Part shown: positions 54,432 through 61,828 of the stretch, piece by piece
Position numbering within the stretch: the stretch's first letter is position 1
How the letters are laid out: each line of letters opens with the position of its first letter
Assembly: GCF_015500095.1 (NCBI RefSeq)
Contig: NZ_CP062983.1
Location: 620,001 to 684,000 of the forward strand
Length of the DNA stretch: 64,000 bases
Direction: 5' to 3'
DNA from: Phototrophicus methaneseepsis
GTDB lineage: Bacteria; Chloroflexota; Anaerolineae; Aggregatilineales; Phototrophicaceae
Program-made: the position numbers and the translations under genes
Notes under the pieces: generated by a model
The model's input: only the letters and a program-made list of their open reading frames with translations
Databases searched by the model: none
Told to the model about the DNA's origin: nothing

Positions 54432-55355
54432 ATGAGTCCTATGTCCCAAATCCGTATCCGCGAAGGTTTTAAAGATCAAATCCTCTATGTCGTCCCTCGG
54501 AATGCCGTCGCGCGCTTTAACGAGCATCCGCTCATTTTCCCACTCATGCCGACTGACATCGGTTCGTACCCCCGTGCGCGCTTTCATTACTGCGAGCGCG
54601 AGCAAGGCGCCCAGGAGCACATCCTCATCTTTTGCACGGATGGCAGCGGTTGGTACGAGATTGATGGGCAGCGCGGGACCGTACAGCAGAACGAAGCTTT
54701 GCTCATCCGGCGGAATACACCGCACGTTTACGCCGCATCCGATAAATCCCCCTGGTCAATCAACTGGCTGCATTTCATCGGCAGTAGTGCGGATTTATTC
54801 GTGCGCCAGTTAAGTGCAGACGAGCACACGGTTGCAGTCGATGATGACACCAGCACCACACTGGGCAAGCTGTTCAGCGACTGCTGCAACGCATTGGCAA
54901 CCGGCTTTGTGCTTCAGCGTATGATCTACGCCTCCCAGACACTGCATCATTTACTCGCTACCCTGTTCTTCGATAATCGTGCCTTTGCTCCCATGCTCCA
55001 GACGAGCCGTTTTCATAACCTGGATGCAACGCTGGCCTACCTGGAACAAAATATTGATAACCCGCTCACCCTTGCCGATATGGCAGCCCATGCTCGGCTG
55101 TCCCCATCGCATTTTTCCCGCTTGTTCAAAGAGCAGACCGGCTATTCGCCCATGGATTATTTCATCCATCTCAAGATGCAAACCGCCTGCAAGCTGCTTT
55201 ATCTGACCGATCTCACGGTTCGAGAAGTCAGCTTTGAACTCGGCTATAGCGACCCGTACTACTTCTCCCGGCTATTCAAGAAGGTGATGGGCATGTCGCC
55301 CATGCAATACCGTAGCCAGCCGCGCGGCGAAATGACCGAGCGCCTCAGTCCATGA
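54432..55355 (+). CDS. AraC-family transcriptional regulator
   Basis: A 307-residue regulator. The N-terminal cupin-like sugar-sensing domain (about 30-150: GQRGTVQQNEALLIRRNTPH, WSINWLHFIG) is followed by two HTH motifs (LTLADMAAHARLSPSHFSRL; VREVSFELGYSDPYYFSRLF) with the family ending FKKVMGMSPMQYR. Two ATG codons, 54432 and 54441, are possible starts. It is divergent from the DUF5107/mutarotase operon and probably activates it in response to a sugar. It could also affect the oligosaccharide transporter cluster to its right, which it faces. Confidence 0.93.
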   Translation: MSPMSQIRIREGFKDQILYVVPRNAVARFNEHPLIFPLMPTDIGSYPRARFHYCEREQGAQEHILIFCTDGSGWYEIDGQRGTVQQNEALLIRRNTPHVYAASDKSPWSINWLHFIGSSADLFVRQLSADEHTVAVDDDTSTTLGKLFSDCCNALATGFVLQRMIYASQTLHHLLATLFFDNRAFAPMLQTSRFHNLDATLAYLEQNIDNPLTLADMAAHARLSPSHFSRLFKEQTGYSPMDYFIHLKMQTACKLLYLTDLTVREVSFELGYSDPYYFSRLFKKVMGMSPMQYRSQPRGEMTERLSP

Positions 55356-55423
55356 CATATACATCACCTTTTGCTTTATGCTTTTGCTTACGCGGTTGGA
55401 ACAATAGGCCAGCACGCAAGCGT

Positions 55424-55483
55424 ATCGAAATCCACTTGATCGAAATCCACTTGATCGAAATCCACTTGATCGAAATCCACTTG
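55424..55483. repeat. Perfect 15-bp tandem repeat, four copies
   Basis: ATCGAAATCCACTTG repeated four times without a mismatch, filling 60 bp of the gap between the convergent AraC and DppF-like genes. It ends 1 nt before the stop codon of the DppF-like gene. The identity of all copies points to recent slippage expansion. Confidence 0.95.
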
Positions 55484-55484
55484 A

Positions 55485-56528
55485 TTAATGATCATTGACC
55501 CCCTTAAGGGCTAAGTCTTCGCTGAAGTGGCATGCTGCAAACTGCCCTGGTTTGATTTCTCTCAAGGGGGGCGTTTTGCTCGCGCAGATCGCCTGAGCAT
55601 ACGGGCAGCGCGGATGGAAGTAACAGCCAGATGGCGGATTCGCAGGGTTTGGTATTTCGCCCGTCACGGTGACGCGATGCCGCTTACGAGCCGGGTCAGG
55701 CCGTGGGATACTGCCGAGCAGCGCCTCCGTGTAAGGGTGGTTCGGCTTCTGATAGAGCGCGCTCGTTGGCGCCACTTCCACCAGACGTCCGACGTACATC
55801 ACAGCGACCACATCACTCACATGCTCGACAACACCCAGGTCATGCGAGATGAATAAGTAAGACAGGTTCAACTGTGTCTGCAAATCTTTTAACAGATTCA
55901 GCGTTTGCGCCTGGACGGATACATCCAGTGCCGATGTCGGCTCGTCAGCAATCACCAACCGAGGATTCAGGGCCAGGGCGCGTGCGACGACAATACGCTG
56001 ACGCTGCCCACCGCTGAAGGCATGCGGGAAGCGCCGCATATATTCCGGGCGCAGGCCGACGACCTTCAACAGTTCCGCGACGCGATCCTGGACTTCTTTC
56101 CCTTTGGCGATGTTATTGACGATCAACGGCTCGCCGATAATTTCCAACAGCGTCATACGCGGATTCAACGAAGCGAACGGGTCCTGGAAAACCATCTGCA
56201 TATTGCGGCGCACATGATGCAGTGTGTCAGCATCGGCGCTCGCCACATCGACCGGGCCACGCGTTTCATCGTGGAAGATGACTTCACCAGAAGTTGGCTT
56301 AATACCACGCATCACGCTATGAGCCAACGTCGTCTTGCCGGAGCCACTTTCTCCAACTAGGCCCAGCGTTTGGCCTTCAGGGATCGTCAGGGAGACATCG
56401 TCCACAGCTTTGACGTACCCCACCGTCCGCTTAAAAAACCCGGCTGTGATGGGATAATAAGTCTTCAGGTTACGGATTTCGAGCAAGGGACGTTCGGCCA
56501 CTTGTGGCGCATCAGGCTGGGCTGCCAT
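55485..56528 (-). CDS. Opp/Dpp-type ABC transporter ATPase (DppF-like)
   Basis: A 347-residue ATPase. Walker A GESGSGKTT, signature FSGGQRQR, Walker B LVIADEPTSALDV and the switch His (FISHDLG) are all present. The Cys-containing C-terminal domain of the family (GCYFHPRCPYAQAICASK) follows. ATG 56528 has AAGGAG at 6-7 nt and overlaps the end of the DppD-like gene by 17 nt, implying coupled translation. It is the last gene of the operon that starts with GH36 or the binding protein. A four-copy tandem repeat lies next to its stop codon. Confidence 0.94.
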   Translation of the reverse strand: MAAQPDAPQVAERPLLEIRNLKTYYPITAGFFKRTVGYVKAVDDVSLTIPEGQTLGLVGESGSGKTTLAHSVMRGIKPTSGEVIFHDETRGPVDVASADADTLHHVRRNMQMVFQDPFASLNPRMTLLEIIGEPLIVNNIAKGKEVQDRVAELLKVVGLRPEYMRRFPHAFSGGQRQRIVVARALALNPRLVIADEPTSALDVSVQAQTLNLLKDLQTQLNLSYLFISHDLGVVEHVSDVVAVMYVGRLVEVAPTSALYQKPNHPYTEALLGSIPRPDPARKRHRVTVTGEIPNPANPPSGCYFHPRCPYAQAICASKTPPLREIKPGQFAACHFSEDLALKGVNDH

Positions 56529-57555
56529 ATTGATCTCCTTCTGTTTTTTCGGAGTAGAGGAAGCAGCGAACGCTGTGCTCATCATCGAGCGGCACATCTG
56601 CTGGCAGTGCCGCATCACAAACACCCGGCATAAAGCTTGCGCAGCGCGGATGGAACGGGCACCCAGGCGGGATATTGAAAGGAGACGGCACCATACCTTC
56701 GATTGTCTGTAGATGCCCGCCGACTTTGTGCCCCACTTTCGGGATCGACTCCAACAGCGCGCGCGTGTAAGGGTGCTTCGGCTCTTTAAACAGCGATTGA
56801 ATATCCGTCTTTTCAACCACACGACCGAGATACATCACGACGACATCTGTCGCCATCTCTGCGATTACGCCCAGGTCATGCGTGACGAACATCATCGCCA
56901 TGCCAAATTCATCTTGCAAGTTCTGCATCAATTCCAGAATCTGGGCTTCTGTCGTCACATCCAGAGCGGTCGTTGGCTCATCCGCGATGAGCAGCTTGGG
57001 CTGCCCTGTGAGCGCCATAGCGATCATGACACGCTGACGCATACCACCGCTTAGCTGATGCGGATACTGCTTAAGCAAGCTGCGCGCCTGCGGCAGCCGG
57101 ACCTTATCGAGCAGTTCGGTAGCGCGGTCCAGCGCAGCCCGCTTAGAAACTTTCTGGTGTACAAGCACCGCTTCTGCCAGTTGGTCGCCAATTGTGAAAA
57201 GCGGGTCGAGCGATGTCATCGGTTCCTGGAAGATCATAGCAATCTCATTACCACGGATTCGGCGGATTTCTTCGCCGCGCGGGTTGAGCTTAGCAAGGTC
57301 TACGATCTCCTCGCGCCCGTTCTTTTCTCGGTGATACAGGATTTCGCCATCAATCACACGACCGGGCGGGTTGATGAGTTGGAGAATCGAGAAGCCCGTA
57401 ACGGATTTACCGCAGCCGCTTTCGCCAAGCACGCCGAGCGTCTTACCGGGCTGAATATCGAAGCTGACGCCATCAACGGCACGGACCACGCCGCCTTCAG
57501 TGAAGAAATGCGTCCGTAAATCTTTGACTTGAAGTAACACGTTATTCGTTGTCAT
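56512..57555 (-). CDS. Opp/Dpp-type ABC transporter ATPase (DppD-like)
   Basis: A 347-residue ATPase with Walker A GESGCGKS, signature LSGGMRQR, Walker B LLIADEPTTALDV and switch FVTHDLG. The C-terminal family domain contains GCPFHPRCASFMPGVC. It forms the heterodimeric motor with the DppF-like protein. It follows the DppC-like gene by 9 nt. Since no other transporter in the window has its own ATPase, this pair might also serve the permeases at 24050-25883 (inference). Confidence 0.94.
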   Translation of the reverse strand: MTTNNVLLQVKDLRTHFFTEGGVVRAVDGVSFDIQPGKTLGVLGESGCGKSVTGFSILQLINPPGRVIDGEILYHREKNGREEIVDLAKLNPRGEEIRRIRGNEIAMIFQEPMTSLDPLFTIGDQLAEAVLVHQKVSKRAALDRATELLDKVRLPQARSLLKQYPHQLSGGMRQRVMIAMALTGQPKLLIADEPTTALDVTTEAQILELMQNLQDEFGMAMMFVTHDLGVIAEMATDVVVMYLGRVVEKTDIQSLFKEPKHPYTRALLESIPKVGHKVGGHLQTIEGMVPSPFNIPPGCPFHPRCASFMPGVCDAALPADVPLDDEHSVRCFLYSEKTEGDQYGSPA

Positions 57556-57564
57556 AACTAACGA

Positions 57565-58707
57565 CTACTTTGCAAATGGGTCTGCGGCATCGCGCAAGCC
57601 ATCACCCAGGAAGTTAAAAGCGATGACGGTTGCAATGACGAAGATAGCGGGCGTAAGGATCCAGGGCTGCTGCAAGAGAACCCGCACATGCTGTGCATCG
57701 CTCAAGAGGAGGCCCCAACTGACCAGCGGTGAACGAATACCCAACCCCAGGAAGCTAAGCGATGTTTCGCCCAGGATCATGCCAGGGATGGAAGTTGTCG
57801 CGACGACGATGATATGCCCCATGGTATTTGGCAGTAAGTGACGCGTGATAATGCGCCAGTTGCTGCAATTGGAATAACGCGCCGCTGTGACAAAATCAGC
57901 TTCTCGCAGGGCATAGACCATGCTGCGCGTCTGGCGGGCAAGCGACCCCCAGCTGAGGACTGCCAGCACAATCGTGATCGCAAAATACGTGCGATCAGAA
58001 GGCCAGTTGTTCGGGATCAACGTTGCCAGGGCCAGCCAGAGCGGCAATTGGGGGAACGACATCAAAAGCTCAATGATGCGCTGCATGACGTCATCAAATA
58101 CGCCGCCAATGTACCCGGAGGCAATACCGAGGATAGAGCCGAAGACCAGCGTCAGGCCAACGCCCACCAGGCCAACAGATAGCGATACCTGAGCACCGTA
58201 CCAGACGCGGCTGAAAATATCTCGCCCCTGGGAATCCGTCCCAAATAGGAACAATCGGCCCGGTTCTTCAACGCCAAATAAGTGAATATCCGATTCAAAA
58301 ATACCGAGAATTGTATATTCAGGGCCATGTACGAATAACTGAAGCGGATATTTTTCTTCCGGTACGATTTCAAACGTTTTACGGAATGTTGCCGGGTCAA
58401 CGGCGGATTCAACCGCATAAGCGAATGGAACCAGGTGGAAGTTACCTTCAGTATCGAAGAAATGCAGTCCTTGCGGTCGCATAGAGACATACTGGCTGTA
58501 CACCATGCGTGGATCATGTGGTGCGATAAACCCGGCGAAGATCGCTGAGAGATACATCAGGATCAGGAAGACGCCGCCCAAAACCGCCAGCCGATTCCGC
58601 TTAAAGCGTAACCACGTCAGGCGACCAACGGAAACGACATTTTCGTCGTCTTTTTTGCGTTCCTCGCGCGCCACTGTGTTATTCTCTGTGTTTCGTGAGA
58701 TGTCCAT
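57565..58707 (-). CDS. Opp/Dpp-type ABC transporter permease (DppC-like)
   Basis: A 380-residue permease, longer than usual because of an about 100-residue extracytoplasmic stretch between the first membrane segment and the FGTDSQGRDIFSRVWYGAQV signature. Such insertions occur in large-substrate transporters of the family. The EAA-like loop TAARYSNCSNWRIITRHLLP is unusual in having SNCS where most have a small residue and Gly. I chose ATG 58707 (MDISRN) with AAGG upstream; the frame is open further. It lies 23 nt after the DppB-like gene. Confidence 0.92.
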   Translation of the reverse strand: MDISRNTENNTVAREERKKDDENVVSVGRLTWLRFKRNRLAVLGGVFLILMYLSAIFAGFIAPHDPRMVYSQYVSMRPQGLHFFDTEGNFHLVPFAYAVESAVDPATFRKTFEIVPEEKYPLQLFVHGPEYTILGIFESDIHLFGVEEPGRLFLFGTDSQGRDIFSRVWYGAQVSLSVGLVGVGLTLVFGSILGIASGYIGGVFDDVMQRIIELLMSFPQLPLWLALATLIPNNWPSDRTYFAITIVLAVLSWGSLARQTRSMVYALREADFVTAARYSNCSNWRIITRHLLPNTMGHIIVVATTSIPGMILGETSLSFLGLGIRSPLVSWGLLLSDAQHVRVLLQQPWILTPAIFVIATVIAFNFLGDGLRDAADPFAK

Positions 58708-58730
58708 ACGATTGATATGCCTTCTACGCG

Positions 58731-59714
58731 CTACGAGAACCGGATACGCGGGTCGAGCCACGCCAGCAAAATGTCGGAGACGAGCGTCCCTACCAAGACC
58801 AGGAACCCGATCAACGTCAGGATGGCACCCGCAAGATAGATATCCTGCGACTGGGTCGCCGTCAGATAAGTGACTTGAATTGTCGGGAGATCGAGCACGA
58901 CGCTTGTGATGACAAAGCCGTTGATCAAATAAGCGAGCGTCTGGCTCAGCGCGCCAATCAGAGGATGCAGCGCATTGCGGAAGGCATGTTTCCAGACGAC
59001 TGTCCGCTCTGGGACGCCTTTCGCCCGCAGGGCCGTCACATAATTTTTACCGAGTTCATCCAGCAGGTTGCCGCGCATGACGCGCATCACGAATGCCATA
59101 CCGGTGATCACGACTGCGCTGACGGGCAGCCAGATATGCTTTAGAACATCGACGACCAGTTCAAGAGATAGCGATTGCCCCACATACTGCGGGGACTGAA
59201 GCCCGGTTAAGACTTCGCCATTGAGCCGCCAGGCAAAAACAAGGAAAACAAGAGCAATCAAGAAATCAGGTAAGCCCAGCCCAACAAACGAAATAGTCGT
59301 CAAGAAATTATCAGCTTTTGAATATTGGTGCGTTGCTGAGTAAACGCCCAGCACAATGCCCAGCCCCCACGAGAGGATGAATGTGCAAAGTGAGACCGCG
59401 ACAGTCGCGCCAAGCTTGCTTGAAATGATCGTGCTAACTTGCTCACCCGTCGCCAGGGAGATGCCAAAATCGCCCTGCACCATCCCAACAGTCCAATCCA
59501 CAAAGCGCAGCAAAAAGGGCTTATCGAGGCCGAATTGTTCGCGCATTGCGGCTTCCTGGGCAGCAGCATCCCGGTTACCTCCCAGGCTTTGAGAACGGAT
59601 GTAATCCGTAACATAATCGCCTGGTGGCAGTTCCATGATGAGGAACCCGACAAAGGCGATCAGGATCATCGATGGGATGAACTGTATCAGCCGCCTTGTG
59701 ATGTACTGCGTCAT
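58731..59714 (-). CDS. Opp/Dpp-type ABC transporter permease (DppB-like)
   Basis: A 327-residue permease with the family N-terminus (TQYITRRLIQFIPSMILIAF), a long loop before the second segment and the EAA-like contact LRAKGVPERTVVWKHAFRNA. I chose ATG 59714 because GGAG lies 8 nt upstream; the earlier in-frame starts sit in the preceding hairpin. It forms the channel with the DppC-like subunit and follows the binding-protein gene. Confidence 0.92.
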   Translation of the reverse strand: MTQYITRRLIQFIPSMILIAFVGFLIMELPPGDYVTDYIRSQSLGGNRDAAAQEAAMREQFGLDKPFLLRFVDWTVGMVQGDFGISLATGEQVSTIISSKLGATVAVSLCTFILSWGLGIVLGVYSATHQYSKADNFLTTISFVGLGLPDFLIALVFLVFAWRLNGEVLTGLQSPQYVGQSLSLELVVDVLKHIWLPVSAVVITGMAFVMRVMRGNLLDELGKNYVTALRAKGVPERTVVWKHAFRNALHPLIGALSQTLAYLINGFVITSVVLDLPTIQVTYLTATQSQDIYLAGAILTLIGFLVLVGTLVSDILLAWLDPRIRFS

Positions 59715-59730
59715 GCTTTCTACTCCCATC

Positions 59731-59763
59731 ATATGTGAGGGGGCAGACTACCCCCTCACATAT
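59731..59763 (-). other. Intercistronic stem-loop after solute-binding protein gene
   Basis: A perfect 13-bp stem, ATATGTGAGGGGG pairing with CCCCCTCACATAT, with a 7-nt loop, 14 nt past the binding-protein stop codon and 16 nt before the DppB-like start. No T-tract. It should stabilise the upstream mRNA or reduce read-through into the permease genes. Confidence 0.8.
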
Positions 59764-59777
59764 TGGCTTATTATTGC

Positions 59778-61691
59778 TTACTCGTCTTGATCAATGTAGA
59801 ACTGCTCAGGATCTGCGGTACCTGGATAACCCAGATCCCAGGAGCCTACGAGGCCAATTTCCGGCACGTTGTGGAAGTTGTTCTTCACGATGACCGGGCT
59901 TGGATGCTGCCCAATTGTACCAATCGTGATCGGGCCTTCTTCAACATGGATGCGGTAAGCATCGAGCAGTGCAGCATTACGTTCTTCCGGCGTGGTCGCG
60001 GAGACAGCGACGGAATAAGCTTCTTGCAGTCTTTCCAGCATGGAGCCTTCGCGCGGTGCAACACCTTCGTCACCACCCGTCTGGTAGTACTGGCCGATGT
60101 TCATACCACCCATACCCCATTCGACGCCTTCGACAGGTGCCCATACGGAAGGTGCGGACAGCAGGCCCCAACCAGCAGCGCTCGGCCATGCGAAGATTTC
60201 GACTTCGCCAGCTTCATTTGCGTTACCGTATTCTTCCCAGGACATCTGGCCGATGTGGGTCCTGATGCCAACAGCTTCCCAGTCCAGTTGGATCAGTTCA
60301 AGGCTCTGGTTCACCTTGGTGTCATCCTGGAATTCATCAATGGTGAGTTCCAGCGTTGTGCCGTCCGGGCGTTCGCGGAAGCCGTCGCCATCGGTATCGA
60401 CAACACCGATTGAATCGAGCAAGCTCATCGCTTGTTCAGGGTCATATTCGATGTACTGGTTGGCCCACTCTTCGTAGATTTCCTGGCCTTCTGGGCTTTG
60501 GAATTCTTCAGCTTGCGGGTTCATCGCAGCCTGACGCGGTGTCGCAAGGCCCAGCGCGGTCACTTCGTTGATGCGGTCACGGTTGATCGAGACGGAAAGT
60601 GCCTGACGGAATGCCTGTGTATACATCAGGTCTTCCAGGCCATCATCAGCCAGATCGTACATCAGCATCAGCCACGGCCATGCGAAGTCGCCACGATCCC
60701 ACATGATCACGTGGTAACCACCAGCTTCAGCACTTTCGAGGATCAGCGGAACGTCTTGCAGGGCAATATCACGGACCTGCATGTCCAGTTCACCGGCGAT
60801 AGCCTTCAAAGCAACCTGTTCTGAAACAGCGCCTGATGCAATTTCGACCTGAATGTTCTCGATATAGGGCAGTTGGTTGCCTTCAGTATCGACCTTCCAG
60901 TAGTACGGGTTGCGGGTCAGGGTTGCGACCTGGTCAGCAACGTAGCTTGTCACCATCCATGGGCCGATGGTCGGCATGTCAGGGTAGTGCAGGCGTGTAT
61001 CCGTGTTGTAACGGTTCATCAACTCGGTGGTGTCCGTCACATCCGCATTGTAATCCGGGTGGAACTGCTTCATGTAATGAGCAGGGACAATCGACTGCGC
61101 TGAGTTCCACGGGCCGCGTGAGTGACCTTCAAGGAACAGCGGGTTCGGAGCGGCGAACGTAAACGTCAGCGTATAATCATCAACTTTTTCCAGCGTCATC
61201 ATCTCGCCATTGACGACAGTACCACCTGCCGGATCAACGGGGATATTTTCATTGAGGACGAGGTCGTTCCACCAGAACAGGTAATCATTGGCTGTCAGCG
61301 GCTCGCCATCGGACCACTTGATGCCCTGGCGGAAGTGAGCTGTCAGGACGGTGGCGTCATCGTTCCATTCGTAAGATTCCAACACGTTAGGACGGAAGCC
61401 AGATGCGTCACGATTCCATTTCAGGAACCCTTCGACGCCTGTGGTCATCAGCGTGAAGCCGAGGTTGTTATTCTCATCCAGCATGTGCCACGTGCCACCA
61501 TATTCACCTGTTTGTTCAACGGGTTCGATGACAATCGGGCTTTCCGGGAGGCGTTCAGCAACGGGCGGGAGTTCCCCAGCGGCGACTTTTTCCGCCAGTG
61601 AGGGCGCTTCGTTATAAGTCATATCCTGGGCGACGACTGCGCCGCCAACGACTATGCAAAGAGCAAGTACAGTTAAAAAGCGTTTCAACAT
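59778..61691 (-). CDS. Large solute-binding protein of Opp/Dpp-type ABC transporter, probably oligosaccharide-binding
   Basis: Family 5 binding protein of 637 residues, about 100 longer than typical peptide binders. The signal peptide MLKRFLTVLALCIVVGGAVV ends at A before QD; the single Cys lies within the hydrophobic core, not in a lipobox. Family motifs: LTAHFRQGIKWSDGEPLTAN, FRQALSVSINRDRINEV. Thermotoga homologues of similar size bind oligosaccharides rather than peptides, and the neighbour here is a GH36 alpha-galactosidase. An alpha-galactoside or a galactose-decorated oligosaccharide is therefore a plausible ligand (inference). Confidence 0.92.
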   Translation of the reverse strand: MLKRFLTVLALCIVVGGAVVAQDMTYNEAPSLAEKVAAGELPPVAERLPESPIVIEPVEQTGEYGGTWHMLDENNNLGFTLMTTGVEGFLKWNRDASGFRPNVLESYEWNDDATVLTAHFRQGIKWSDGEPLTANDYLFWWNDLVLNENIPVDPAGGTVVNGEMMTLEKVDDYTLTFTFAAPNPLFLEGHSRGPWNSAQSIVPAHYMKQFHPDYNADVTDTTELMNRYNTDTRLHYPDMPTIGPWMVTSYVADQVATLTRNPYYWKVDTEGNQLPYIENIQVEIASGAVSEQVALKAIAGELDMQVRDIALQDVPLILESAEAGGYHVIMWDRGDFAWPWLMLMYDLADDGLEDLMYTQAFRQALSVSINRDRINEVTALGLATPRQAAMNPQAEEFQSPEGQEIYEEWANQYIEYDPEQAMSLLDSIGVVDTDGDGFRERPDGTTLELTIDEFQDDTKVNQSLELIQLDWEAVGIRTHIGQMSWEEYGNANEAGEVEIFAWPSAAGWGLLSAPSVWAPVEGVEWGMGGMNIGQYYQTGGDEGVAPREGSMLERLQEAYSVAVSATTPEERNAALLDAYRIHVEEGPITIGTIGQHPSPVIVKNNFHNVPEIGLVGSWDLGYPGTADPEQFYIDQDE

Positions 61692-61809
61692 GGCTTTGAT
61701 ACCCCTGATACTGCTAATTATTCGACAAACTTTTTTTCGACAAATTCTAAACCCATTAAGCTCGTAACGATTGCGACTCCTTTCTCGGTTTTGCGTGATC
61801 TACGCATAA

Positions 61810-61828
61810 GGTCAACAACACATTGACC
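61810..61828. promoter_or_regulatory. Inverted repeat between GH36 and binding-protein genes
   Basis: GGTCAA-CAACACA-TTGACC, a perfect 6+6 repeat with a 7-nt centre, directly after the GH36 stop codon and 118 nt before the binding-protein start. It may be a regulator site for an internal promoter or a weak RNA hairpin. Confidence 0.45.

Noticed and set aside
55424-55483. Tandem repeat as a CRISPR array
   Set aside because: The 15-bp units follow each other directly with no spacers, and no cas genes are present.
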